Assembly (NCBI RefSeq): GCF_003589595.1
Contig: NW_020653900.1
Span: forward strand, 3,101,345-3,165,344
From: Hyposmocoma kahamanoa
Lineage: Eukaryota; Arthropoda; Insecta; Lepidoptera; Cosmopterigidae
Direction: 5' to 3'
DNA length: 64,000 bases
Shown here one piece after another: positions 11,472-22,209 of the stretch. The first letter of the stretch is position 1, and each line of letters begins with the position of its first letter. Position numbers and translations under genes: made by a program. The notes below the pieces were generated by a model that made no database searches, was not told the origin of the DNA, and was given only the letters and a program-made list of their open reading frames with translations.

Positions 11472-12019
11472 CCATTTATTGTAACGCCACATTATAAAAA
11501 AAAACACAAAAACAAAGACTAATATAACTAGAACAGAAATAACACAAAGAACAGCATAAAAACATTTCAACAACAAGTTACATAATATTATACATGTGTG
11601 AGGCTGTGGCGTGTACAAAAGGATCCCATTCAGCTAAAGTCACAACTTGTCGGTGAGTACATTGGCATCACGGATCTCGTCCAGGAGACTATTGAGCAAC
11701 ACCGTCTGCGTACGCAAACAGTTGAAGTCGGCATCGAATATCTAATCGCGTATAATTTTGAGGCACAAACAATCGAACAAATTGAAGTACTACTGGGTTA
11801 TCTATGTCACTTCTAAGAATCATACTGTAATGTAATAATAGATTTTGTTTTCGCCTAAACTCTAATGTCTAACATCCTACTATACCTTAAACGTATTTGG
11901 ATGGATCCAGTACAGGGTAGTACCCACAGCACCCGTACTCTCTCTTATAGAGATACCTACAGAACTGCCTCTGTATCCTCTCCAGCAAAAGTTCATATTT
12001 TTTTCCAGGGGTCCCAGAC

Positions 12020-12156
12020 ACTCAACCGGCGAGAGGGAAACCCTGGGGGGTTTTAGGGCCCTCCAATCTGGAGGGAGAGTCCCCACATAACCCCTGAGTC
12101 TCCCTGGGCTCAGGGGTATCCATAAAGATTTCCCCCCCGTCAAAACAAAAAAAAAA
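12020..12156 (+). mobile_element. A-tailed insertion (family C), copy 1, with target duplication
   Basis: Runs from CTCAACCGGCGAGAGGGAAA through GGAGAGTCCCCACATAAC and GGGGTATCCATAAAGATTTC to an A-run. It is bounded by GGGTCCCAGAC (12009-12019) and GGGTTCCAGAC (12157-12167), an 11-bp target site duplication with one difference. A second copy is at 41954-42133. Inferred to be a 5'-truncated retroposon; parent element unknown. Confidence 0.8.
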
Positions 12157-14699
12157 GGGTTCCAGACCACAGATTTGTATTCTAGAACCTACAAAAGCGT
12201 TATACAGTGATAAAACCCATTATTCTGCTTGCAGTCTTAATATAATCATGAAAGTCAAGCCTCGAATCCAAAGTCACTCCAAGATTCTTGATGCTGTTAA
12301 GTCCCGCAAGAACTAAGTCGTTAAGGGTGTAGGCAAATGCAAGTGGCTCTTATGAACTCGTGAATGTAATCACTTGGCACTTAGAGGCATTAAATGGCAG
12401 CTTATTGGTATCACTTCACTATCAATGACTTTCGAGACAGAATAAAATAATTTTAAATCACCTGCAAACATGAGGCACTTTGATACTGACAGCACTCGAG
12501 GAAGGTCATTGATCATAAGGAGAAATAGAAAGGGTCCAAGGATACTCCCCTGACTAACGCCACACCGCGTATAATATTCCTTAGTTTCATATGACTGCAC
12601 GTACTGCTTACGATCTTGAAAGTAGTCAGCAAAAAAATCTGAATAGTTTCCGAATATACCCCAGCGTATAAAGTTTCTGTAATAGAATATCGTTATCTAC
12701 CAGATCAAATGCTCTAATGAAGTCGAAGAACGCAGCGTCAACCTGATGCCCTGCATCCATTTGAACCGCTACGTAATCAACAAGTTGCGCCAGGTAATTA
12801 GTAGTTGATCGCACTGAGCGAAACTCATGCTACGCGTCAACCAAATGTGTGCCAATCTACTGAACAATGGAACTACATATAAATGCCAAAAACTGACAAT
12901 ACCGCTATGACCCAGTAGGCCATCACATCAGAAGACATGTTTTTCGGAATAGGTGTAACCTTAGATAATTTCCATGCTGTAGGATAAACACAGTTTTTTA
13001 AACTAATATACATTATTAGTGGTGTTTCTAAGGCCGAAAAACAATCTTTCACGATATAGGTATGGCATCTGGACCAGGCGAAGAAAAGGGCTTAAGACGG
13101 CGAATCACATTCTATGGCTGTTACTTGGTCGACGTTCACTCCCAAAGCACCCACAGCTATGTTGGCTTTGCTTTCGGCATTCTCTGCATCGAGGACAAGA
13201 ACATCGTTATGAAAAACAGAATTAAAATAATCCGCAAATGCATCAGCTGCTTCCATACCAGCTACTGACCTAGATTTGTATAGATACTTACCATATTTCC
13301 ATCGATCACTACGTTGCTCCTTAACGTGTTTCCAGAAAGCTTTGCTATCACGATAAAATGTTCTGCTCAATATTGCGTAAGTATCTCGTGTATTGTGTGT
13401 GAATCAACTCTTTAACATGACTGCGGTAATATCTGTACAATTCACGGTTGAATTCGGGACCAAAACTTTCGGACTTTTGAGATAAAAATATTTAAATTCA
13501 ATGTTCTTTGTAATCTCTGGTGTATACCAAGACGGATAGTTATCTTTTTAGCGCGTGAATTTGTATATCTTTTTATAGGAACGTTATTAACAACTACTTC
13601 ATAGAGATACTTATAAAACATCTCAATAGCTACATTTGTGTCATACTGTTGTAGTAATACAGTCCAATCTATATGATTAATAGCCTCATACAATGATAAC
13701 AAAATCTGCCCTCTTGAAATTCCATCTAGGGGCGTTACTAGAAATTGGAGCTGCAGACTGAAGCACATTGGCCTGTGAGCATGGCAATAATATGGTGACA
13801 AGAAGCGGCGAATGATACGCATACATCGGTACAAGTGTCTCAACACTCTCCAAGACGTTTACTCTGTGCGGTTTCAGCCCCGACAAAATCTAGTCCAGAA
13901 TACCTCCGTGCTCATTCGAAATAGAATTAATATTGTTTCAGACTACAGAACTCAACAAAACATTCATATCGGGCTAGTGTCCCACTGCGAAATGACTTCA
14001 AATTAAAATCTTCAAAAATAACAATATCAAGTAATGGGTACTTTACAAATAAAATTTTCTATACACATAAGCACGCTAATATATTTTCCAAGTTGTTATT
14101 GCAAAACGTATTTCTTTTTCTACTGCTAGACCATTTTCATCAGTAATCATACAGACAGAATACTTGTCATTCACTGCTAGCAAAACACCACCCCATCCAG
14201 AGTCGCCAACTCGGTCCTTGCGCAACACAACGTAACCTGCAGGAAATAGTTCTCCATTTGTCACAGAACCAGACAGGAATGTCTCCGTATAATAAAAAAC
14301 AAATAAGAAAAAAAAGGTTACCTTATGTAATAATATAGTTTACCGTTTTCAGTTGTACCGGTTGCACCTTTCAGCTTTATTACAGCTAATAGTTATTCTT
14401 TTTTACAGCAACACAAAATGTTACGGCGAATTTTTCCCAAACCCCTAACCAGTTTCCGTAGTTCAGTTGCTAGAGTTTAGAAGGCTATAAATTAAAGATA
14501 AACATCTAGACGTTTATTTAGGGCAGCAACTGAGGTACCACCGGCAAATAAGGATCAATTATTTTGAAATTGAACCGTGTATATGGTGATATAGAAAATG
14601 AAAACTGGATATCAAAACGGTTTTTGTATTTGCGCAACTGAAAAAACAGAAGATATAATTACAAAACTGATGTAAAACGGAAGAAGTTACGGTGTGTTT

Positions 14700-14815
14700 T
14701 TTTAATCGACTTGTAAAAAAGGAGGCGGTTCTCAATTCAACTGTCATTTCTTTTTTCTGTGTGTTTGTTACGCGATTATTCCGACATCTGTGAACCGAAT
14801 TCTATAAAATAACCA
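14700..14815 (-). repeat. Lepidopteran-type repeat, inverted copy of 3262-3412
   Basis: On the minus strand it reads GAATTCGGTTCACAGATGTC, AATAATCGCGTAACAAACAC and CCTCCTTTTTTACAAGTCGA, matching the copy at 3262. Confidence 0.65.
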
Positions 14816-15587
14816 ATACTTGAATACTATAAAAATTAAACAATACTTGAATACTGTAAAATAACCAATACAAGAACGTTACCTAATCTATGGTCGAGCT
14901 GAATCAAATGCGTTATGTTCTTGCATCTATTCTAAAATACATTGTTTTACAATTTCTTTATTCCCGACTTCTAAAAATATTTATGGTTTTATGATATGTG
15001 TGTAGATAATAATTTTTTAAACAATTTATTACTTCAACAAAATAAATAATGATAAATTAAAGCTTTTGGGTAGATCCCATGATCACGGTTGACTGTTACG
15101 TAGTTGTTAAATGGCTTTTGTTATTAGAATTGCTTACTAGGGTAGTGGGATTCGCGCAGCAATAGAATTAATTTGTACACCAAGGACTGTTAGAAGAGAT
15201 AGCCATGTCAGCTATAGACAAGGACGTCGTTTGTGGTTACTTGTTATATTTTTGTATTTTGAATAATAATAAAAAATAGTTATTTTTGATACAAGTGCGG
15301 AAAGTTAGTCATTATTCACGAGTCTTGAGGCATCTTGGCCCGAGCCAGAGGCGAGGGTCAAGACTCGAGACAAGTGAAAATGACAAATCCTCATGTGTAT
15401 CAAACAACGTTTTTTAATACATTTGCGAAAAACCTACATTGAAAGTAAAATAAAACAGTATTCCGTTGTGATTTCATGGAACAGAGCTGTGGGCAAACAC
15501 TGCCGACTGGCACAGAGTGTTTATACTACAAAAGCCGTAGGGCCACTACGGCAAAATAGTCGTTAAAAATCAGAAACAAAGATCTGA
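14816..15587. other. Intergenic, no gene seen
   Basis: AT-rich with short frames only. GATCCCATGATCACGGTTGA near 15075 resembles a block near 2295 and may be a remnant of the same repeat. Confidence 0.4.
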
Positions 15588-15745
15588 CAACAAGCACATA
15601 GAGAAATTCGTGAGGTTCGCTGGTTCGTTCCGTGGCTTACTTGGCATAGCGACTGGCACGGTTTACTGGGAGACGTCGATTCGTATTCGGCCGGGTCGAA
15701 GGACTTTTTTTCCTGTGTTCGATCTTTGTATTAATAATTATTGCA
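15588..15745 (+). mobile_element. Second tRNA-like SINE family (G), copy 1
   Basis: Contains GGTTCGTTCCGTGGCTTACT, a tRNA A-box-like TGGCTTACTTGG, then GGCACGGTTTACTGGGAGA, a degraded B box and GGCCGGGTCGAAGGAC, ending TTTGTATTAATAATTATT. The same layout occurs at 40455-40612. It differs in sequence from family A, so it is a separate SINE lineage. Confidence 0.7.
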
Positions 15746-17545
15746 ATGCTATGTATTATTTATTTTATAATCAATTTTCAATAACATAAACACTGACTTG
15801 AAATGTAATGTGGCGTAATAGATAATTGTTCGTTTTACAAATTGAATGATATAGCCACTGACTTGTAACGTATATCATTGTTACCAATAAATAATTTCAT
15901 TTCATATCATTTCGTAATAATCCGTTCTATTGACTGGCATTTTTTTATAAAGTCAGTACGTTAAAATGTTATTTCAGGGTCAGCGCCGGCGCTAGGCCAT
16001 GTAGTGCGCGGGTGCTATCAATACCTTGGCGCCATCTAGTAGGCATGCGATCAAAACGGAATCTTTACAGTTCTATTTACCCCGGATCGATCGGAAATTC
16101 GAGTGCAAATGGAGCAATTATAAATGATATTGGGAACCCATAGCCCGTTTTCTTCGCTTGCGCAGCGAGTGACGCAGGTTCTTTGGAGGTGGCAGTGCCG
16201 AGCACCACTTGCGATACCTTGTTGTATTGTATAGTGATTTACTACACGAAAATTACATAATATGGATATTGTACAATTTGTATACAACAAATTATCACTC
16301 ATTAACAGTAACGCAGAAATGGTAATATTATCTTAGAATGTGGAAATAAGAAGTGTAACAAACCCATTTTATACAATAGACCTCTTTAAGCAACTTTGCT
16401 TATCACAATAGTTCTGTGAAAACCCACCAGATTGCATTAACACATTTTATCTAAATTCTACATCATGGTTTTCACATTTTCCCTGGAATGGTGACTATCT
16501 CGACGGAATTTTGATTGTGAGAGAAAAATCGATATTACCGATTCGTTACCAGGAGTGACTTCTGGTGGGAAAGACTTCCTGCCAGATATGTGCCAATCAG
16601 TGCCTCGAAATTAACGTAATATCACATTACATTTCCATCCCGTAAAAGTAATATTACAGTGTGATATCGTCATCTCTGTAGTGACGCACTACATTTTAAT
16701 TAAATATTTCTATTATTTAACAACATATTATTACATACGTAAAATAGTAAAAATAACTAGTTGTAAAATTAAGCTTTGTTCGTTCATTCGTTCATTTAAA
16801 TAAATAATGGCCCGACCGATGAGCGTATTGTACCTATTTTGCATACAATACAATTTTTTTGTCACAATCCAAGTCAGTCGCTCGTACAGCGCGACTGGCG
16901 AAACGTATATAGCTCCACTGTCGCCCTCTTTTCTAATAGTAAAATTGTACTATTATAGATTCCATCCCCTATAGGTACCATCACTCGCATCACAGTCTAA
17001 TAAAAATGCAATGGGTTATGCCTAAGTATCACTTCGTGCTTGTAATATTACCATCATTCACACATGACCTATTCCGAACATTACGCAGGAACTATTACAA
17101 TTTTTAAATAATACAAACATGGCAATGGAGACTAAGATTATTCATTATTAATAGGATTTATGTAACCTTTGTATGAACTGAAATAATATTGTGCGTCAAT
17201 TCTTGTAATGGAATACAAAAAAGAGATCACTCTCAGTCTTGACTGTATGGCGCATTAGTGCCTTTGCCTTTTCCAATGGAAAAAACAGTACCAAAAAAAA
17301 AAACTAGTATTATGTCGGGTGTGTTATGTTCTTTTATTTTTTCCATCCTCTAAGGTGAAATAAGGTTATGAGTGACGTCTCATTTTCCAAAGTGATGTGC
17401 ACTGTCACATTACACTGTCACATGATATCACAATTGTAATATTTCTCGCATTACTTAGGTACACATCTCTACTGCCTGGGTGTCCTTGATAGTTTATTTA
17501 AATGTGTTTATTGTACGAGTTGTATCACCGGTTTCACTTGACCTG
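15746..17545. other. Intergenic, no gene seen
   Basis: Long AT-rich stretch with short frames that lack domains. A run resembling a LINE tail (AATTTCATTTCATATCATTT) is near 15893. No gene recognised. Confidence 0.4.
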
Positions 17546-17626
17546 GCATCTTTGCAATTTACAGCTCAGAACGGCATTGCAACTATTATAGACAGGCGTG
17601 TCTGTTCGTCCTGTGTTTTGGTATTA
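17546..17626 (+). mobile_element. Family B repeat, copy 7, degraded
   Basis: CATCTTTGCAATTTACAGCTC, AACGGCATTGCAACTATTAT and GACAGGCGTG with TTCGTCCTGT keep the family B order but with many substitutions and a deletion. Confidence 0.6.
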
Positions 17627-18194
17627 ATTTTGACGCAATAATCTTATACATTTATATACAACGATATCTATGTACTATCGTACCAAGGTTATATACTCGA
17701 GGTCTTGAAGCAACAACGGATTTGAAGTGAAGGACTGAAATTGGTGATGTCATCCAAACGCCAAAGAACCATCTCTACAGAAGTTATTAAAGATAATATA
17801 ACGTAATATCGCCTTGGTAACAGGATTTTTATGCTGTGTAATTTTATATAATTTTCATGTCGTTATGATTATTGGAGTTACAAAATATTGTCTCTGCCTT
17901 TGCGCTTTGAAACAACGTTTCCTTTCTATTGCCGCGTGAATGAGTGTCGTTTCCGTAAAAGAAATTTAAACTATTGTATATAACTCAATATAAGAAAGGA
18001 AATGAATGAATGGCATATTCTTTATTGCACTTAAAATTACAGTTAAAATACAATATAGTAAGTTAATGTGCAACAGGCGGCCCTATTACTATGTAATAAT
18101 TTCTTTCAGGCAACATTAGGGTAGAAATTTTAGATATGTAAAAGGGTTGTAACGAAAGAATATCATTGTAAGTACAAAATAATTATTAATAATT
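17627..18194. other. Intergenic, no gene seen
   Basis: No supportable feature. Confidence 0.4.
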
Positions 18195-18420
18195 AACTGC
18201 CTCCGTGTCCGAACGGTTACTATCGGTTACTACCGGACCGGACTGCCACGCAGAGGTCCCAGGTACGATTCCCGGGAGAAGTATTTGTATGGCCTACATT
18301 TATTTATCTCGTGAGTATGTATCGTGTGTGTCCAACATACGATACATATTGGCGCCCGCGACACAGGATTTCCCTAGTGCCCCACGTTTAGTGTGTGCGT
18401 TATTTATTTATTTATTTTAT
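18195..18420 (+). mobile_element. tRNA-derived SINE (family A), copy 4
   Basis: Starts AACTGCCTCCGTGTCCGAAC, with CGGACTGCCACGCAGAGGTC, B-box-like GTACGATTCCCGGG, body ATGGCCTACATTTATTTATC and GATTTCCCTAGTGCC, ending in (TTTA)n. A short tandem duplication of CGGTTACTA occurs right after the A box. Confidence 0.85.
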
Positions 18421-18439
18421 TAATATATAAACAATAATA

Positions 18440-19292
18440 CATAGGGCGCACTATAAGTTTCCGGAACTGGCCAATTACATAAACAATATTTAAAAAGTAA
18501 TTACACACTGCTGTGAACAACAAAAACATCGATGCTGTGCGCCGTATGACCAAAACAGACAGGCATGTGACATACCACGAGATTCGGGTTTCTTTAGGCA
18601 TAGGCATGAGTAAAATACAATCAATACTACACAAACACTTGGTTGTGAAAAAGCTGTGCTCTTGGTGGATCCCTCACAATTTGACTGAGGCTCAAAAAAA
18701 ACGCATCACGTCACTTGGTGCAATGCCATGCTTACCAGATTCAACGAGGGGGTGTTAAATTTGGTGTGGGACATAGTACAAGGAGACGAAACATGGATTT
18801 ATAGTTACGATCCCAAAACAAAGCAGCAATCGTAAAAGCGTATGGGTCTTTTGAGAAGAGCCGAAACCAACCAAAGTGGCGCGCGTTCAAAGTGCCTTTA
18901 AGCGGATGATTGCTTCTTTTTTTAATAAAACTGGACACGTGGCTATTGTTGCTTTGGAGAATCGTTGTACCGTGAATAGTGATTGGTACACGACCATTGG
19001 TTTGCCGGAAGTTATTGACAAACTCCGTAAAAATAATCGTAAACGCCGTATCATCTTGCACCACGATAATGCCAGTTCTCTCACGGTCAGACAGACAAAT
19101 GATTTTTTGAAGGTGAACAACGTTGATCTTATGAGCCATCCCGCGTACAGTCCCGATCTGGCACCTTGTGGCTTTTATTTCCAAAAATTAAGAACCAGTT
19201 ACGCGGTCAACGGTTTTCATTACCTGAAGAGTATGAAAAATACGTTTCAGAGCTTTTCTTATTCATTCCGGAAACTTATAGTGCGCCGCATG
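18440..19292 (+). mobile_element. mariner element, copy 1 (internally deleted)
   Basis: Bounded by TA at 18438-18439 and 19293-19294. Terminal inverted repeats begin CATAGGGCGCACTATAAG and end CTTATAGTGCGCCGCATG. After the left repeat the sequence jumps straight to the middle of the transposase, so the 5' leader and the first part of the gene are missing. Three other copies of the family are in this window (36413, 41668, 50499). Confidence 0.9.
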
Positions 19293-19298
19293 TATTAA
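18510..19298 (+). pseudogene. mariner transposase remnant
   Basis: The frame at 18513-18758 (NNKNIDAVRRMTKTDRHVTY, then IGMSKIQSILHKHL and RWIPHNLTEAQKK) is the HTH/linker region. A second frame from 18876 carries the catalytic domain with IILHHDNASSLT (second Asp) and HPAYSPDLAPCGFYF. In mariner the third catalytic Asp lies 34 residues after the HHD Asp; here that position is Gly (APCG). The N-terminal DNA-binding part is deleted and the two frames are not joined, so this copy cannot code for active transposase. Confidence 0.9.
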
Positions 19299-19864
19299 AT
19301 GCTAGACTATGAAATTTTTTTCCTTCCTCTAAGATGAAATGCGACGAAACTTGGGAGTTATTTCATTTATATACAAGCACCCAACATTGATATGGGTATA
19401 AAATGTGTATTCAGATGAAAATAAATCGTCTCCCATAGTTACGTGGTGATCATTATGTTGCTTGGAAATTCCGGGACGAAATTCCGGAAGTTGGAAATTT
19501 TCTTAACATGACAGATTAGGTCAAATGTTTTTTTTTAATTTTCACCCATTTGTTTGGGTAGGCAAAGGTTTTATAGCCTCGTCATAAAAATTCTACCTAG
19601 GATTTATGTGGTCTGTGAATTCTATTCTTCCTTTACTTAATGGCAAAGGTGACAAACGCCTGTTCTGCAGTTTCATTTTTTCAGTTTATTTCATATGTCA
19701 TGAAAGGTCTTAGACTATTTTTTTCCATCCTTTAAGTGAAAGGTGTTAGACGATGGAAAAAAGTTTAAGAAAAAGGTTTTTGACGATGGAAAAAAATAAA
19801 AGAACGGAATAAATGTACCTCTAAACCTTAGACTTTTTCCATCCTCTACGTGCATCATAGATTT
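19299..19864. repeat. Region rich in the TTTTTTCCATCCTCTAAGTG motif
   Basis: Forms of CCATCCTCTAAG (or the reverse, CTTAGAGGATGG) occur near 19320, 19725, 19755, 19785 and 19838, often followed by AAAAAATAAAAGAA. There is no coding signature. A block with TTGGGTAGGCAAAGGTT and TATAGCCTC near 19551-19580 recurs near 29672-29705. Confidence 0.6.
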
Positions 19865-20085
19865 AAGGACTATCCACACATATCAGGGCCGTGCCCGGAA
19901 CGTGGACGGGGCGTGCTAGTTTGTATGAACTGCGGGCCCGTCCCGGCGTCGGCCCGGACATGGACATGTGTAAACGAGTTCATACAAAATATACACAACG
20001 ATATTTTTTTGAGCCCCTGACGGAGCACGGCCCGTCCACGTCCGGCCACGGCCCGGGCACGGCCGGATATGTGTGAATAGACCTT
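19865..20085. mobile_element. GC-rich MITE-like inverted-repeat element
   Basis: The ends AAGGACTATCCACACATATC and the reverse complement of GATATGTGTGAATAGACCTT match with one difference, and the match continues inward (GGGCCGTGCCCGG versus CCGGGCACGGCC). The interior is very GC-rich and itself full of inverted CCGGGC/GCCCGG blocks. No coding capacity. No clear target duplication was seen. Confidence 0.75.
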
Positions 20086-20333
20086 AGTATATAGGTACGT
20101 GCATCATATATACATATAACGCTTAGAGGATGGAAAAAAATAAAAGAAGTTTCCATAGTCTAAGATATAACGTCTGATTTATACCGGGTGGTAATTTGTA
20201 ATGCTACCTGGAGGGAAAGTACTCTAAATACTGGAGATAGAAATTTTTACTTAAAGGAAACATTCCTTTATTTTTTAAAAGACATAAAACTGCATTCATA
20301 GATTTTCGAAAATTTCAACAAAAAATTTTCAAC

Positions 20334-20352
20334 ACGCGGGAATCGAACCCGC
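20334..20352 (-). promoter_or_regulatory. tRNA T-arm-like B-box palindrome in left inverted repeat
   Basis: On the minus strand it reads GCGGGTTCGATTCCCGCGT, a perfect Pol III B box (GGTTCGATTCC) within a hairpin. The same sequence is in the right repeat at 22051-22069. There is no accompanying tRNA acceptor or D arm, so it is not a tRNA gene. Confidence 0.8.
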
Positions 20353-20493
20353 TTTAATCTGAAAAAATGCACCCTGCATTTTTATTGCATCGATCGATAG
20401 GGTTAATTATAAGAATAAAATGATTGGTTAATTAAATGAAAAAAAAAAACCATGAAATCTTAACGTATTTTAATAAAACGAAAAAAATGGTAA

Positions 20494-21410
20494 TCAACTA
20501 ATTAGTTGCTCGAAATGAGCTCCATTTTCTTGGATACACAAATTTAATCTTTTGCGTAGGAATTCATTTTGAGTAACTTTTAATAACGTGTTGTGATGAA
20601 TTGTATTGCAAATCGTATTCTGAACCTCAGCCTTCAACTCGTTTACACTCGCATAGGATTTAAGGTAAATTTGATTTTTAACATTTTGTAAGTCAATGAT
20701 ATCCCCACAAAAAAAATCTACTAAAATGGTTACTAATGTAGGCAGTAGTGACTCTGCTGTTATGGGCTGGAGCGCCATCTTGCTGCAGAATTATTCGATG
20801 TCGCTCTTCCTCGGATAAAACATTTAAGTCATTAATAAGAGATCCTAGTATTTCAAGATACTCGACAGTGTTTAAATGACCTTCGTACACGTGGACTAAC
20901 ACAACCATATTTCTCATAATGCCGCACCACGTTGAAAGAGAATCTTACTTGATTGTTAGTTTCATGAACACGAACAGGATTCACTCGAGACCAATAATGG
21001 TTATTGCGGCGGTTGTACATGCCGTTATTACTGAAGTTGGTTTCGTCAGACCATACAGTGTTACTCAAAAAATTCGGGTTACGGCCAACTTCTCTTAGCA
21101 TGTTTTGACAAAATTGAAGTCGTCTCTCACAATACTCAGGATGCAATTTTTGCACCAACCGGCCGTCACAATAACATTTATTCATACACTTTTTAAGCAC
21201 TTGGAGTACGCGAGTGTGGTTCCAATATCTTCTGCAGCGTCTCTGCTTGAAGCCTTTGGAAATGCTTCGAAGTATGTTAAAAAACATTAAGATCGAATTC
21301 GGAATAGTTCTGTTGAGGAGTTTGCCGTCGCTTTTCGTAGCTACCCGTATTTTTTAAGTTAAGCTTCCATTAACTCAAATTGTTCTTGATATGCCATTTT
21401 TATGATGAGA
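20494..21410 (-). pseudogene. Tc1/mariner-superfamily transposase remnant
   Basis: Read on the minus strand from about 21400: a stop-containing N-terminal part, then 21287-20853 with KLHPEYCERRLQFCQNML, NTVWSDETNFSNNG (first catalytic Asp/Glu block) and HYWSRVNPVRVHET. In a second frame to 20693 come IILQQDGAPAHNSRV (second Asp) and ISNHFSRFFLWGYH. In a third frame are NVKNQIYLKSYASVNELKAE and ICNTI to 20494. Two frameshifts break it. Relatives usually have a WP-RSPDLTPLD-type segment before FFLWG; here it is absent, so the third catalytic residue is deleted. Non-functional. Confidence 0.85.
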
Positions 21411-21773
21411 CAAACTAAGGAGACAAATATGAAATTTATTTATTTATAGGAAAACTATTAGTACTTAGAAAGGATATGTGAAAACAATCAAATGGAAATA
21501 ACAAAAGACAATCCATTTTCAAATGAAACATTCCATATTTAAATTACCTCGTGCCACTGACCAAAGAGTCCGCATTACAAACATGTGCAAATTGCAATCT
21601 TCTTATCTAAAAAGTACTTCGTCATTTTAATGGATAAATGACGTCAACGATAATTAACAAGTAATCTGATGGACCTTTGAGTAAAAGTGCTTTAATTTGA
21701 CCCATTGAATTTATAACTCCAGATTTCATGGTTTGCAAGAGAGATTTCAACCTCATAATTTACCCCTATCGAT

Positions 21774-22001
21774 CATTGACTTACAATTATATGGACGTCG
21801 GGTCCGCGCTAAAAAGTGTCCGCACTTGTAAGGCGCTAAAATCGTATACAGAGCGCCAAACTCCGCTTTAGTCTTCATTTGTTCGACTGACAGCGCGATA
21901 CTGCGATGATATTACAATTTAAATTTCGAATAGGTTGACTTGGGACATTTTTTTCGTGGTTTTTGTATTAGACCCGTCGTCCATTTATTTGTAAGTCAAT
22001 G
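21774..22001. mobile_element. 228-bp hAT-type MITE, copy 1
   Basis: Inverted ends CATTGACTTACAATTATATG and, at the right, AAATAAATGGACGACGGG as reverse complement. Flanked by a perfect 8-bp target duplication CTATCGAT (21766-21773 and 22002-22009). It sits inside the right inverted repeat of the surrounding Tc1/mariner-like element. A second 228-bp copy in the opposite orientation is at 31116-31343. The 8-bp duplication fits hAT transposition; there is no coding capacity. Confidence 0.9.
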
Positions 22002-22050
22002 CTATCGATTGATTTAATAAAAGTACAGGGTGCATTTTTTAAATATTTTA

Positions 22051-22069
22051 GCGGGTTCGATTCCCGCGT
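22051..22069 (+). promoter_or_regulatory. tRNA T-arm-like B-box palindrome in right inverted repeat
   Basis: GCGGGTTCGATTCCCGCGT, mate of the copy at 20334-20352. Conservation between arms that have otherwise diverged suggests it was part of the element when it was active. Confidence 0.8.
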
Positions 22070-22209
22070 GTGGCTAGCAATTTTCGAAAATGTTTGAATG
22101 CAGTATTATTTCTTTTTAAAAATAAAGGAATGTTTCCTCTAAGTAAAAATTTATATCTCCAGTATTTAACGTACTTTCCTTCCAAGTGGCATTACAAATT
22201 TCCACCCTG

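Larger units (their letters stand above)
11447..14300 (-). pseudogene. CR1-like non-LTR retrotransposon remnant (minus)
   Basis: Read on the minus strand, the order is endonuclease C-terminal part (GYVVLRKDRVGDSGWGGVLL, 14264-14076), a linker with RDSKAFWKHVKEQRSDRWKY (13370-13092), RT fingers/palm with DAAFFDFIRAFDLVDNDILL (12814-12626), and CGVSQGSILGPFLFLLMIND (12600-12370). The RT active site reads FAGD instead of YADD, so the second catalytic Asp is lost. Many stops and frameshifts break it. The 3' end is an (AGAAT/ATTCT)n run at 11447-11471, and short tandem repeats at the 3' end are typical of CR1-group elements. A small A-tailed element sits inside at 12020-12156. Confidence 0.85.
20184..22209 (-). 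mobile_element. Tc1/mariner-superfamily transposon with long inverted repeats
   Basis: TA dinucleotides flank the ends (20182-20183 and 22210-22211). The terminal inverted repeats are about 240 bp: the left runs from CCGGGTGGTAATTTGTAATG to about 20425, and the right, read inward, from 22209 to about 21735, interrupted by a 228-bp MITE. Both carry a tRNA-type B-box palindrome (GCGGGTTCGATTCCCGC in the right arm). A broken transposase lies between them on the minus strand. Total length is about 2.0 kb including the MITE. Confidence 0.85.

Noticed and set aside
20331..20360. tRNA gene on the minus strand
   Set aside because: Only a T-arm-like hairpin exists; no acceptor, D or anticodon arm around it, and it lies in a transposon repeat.
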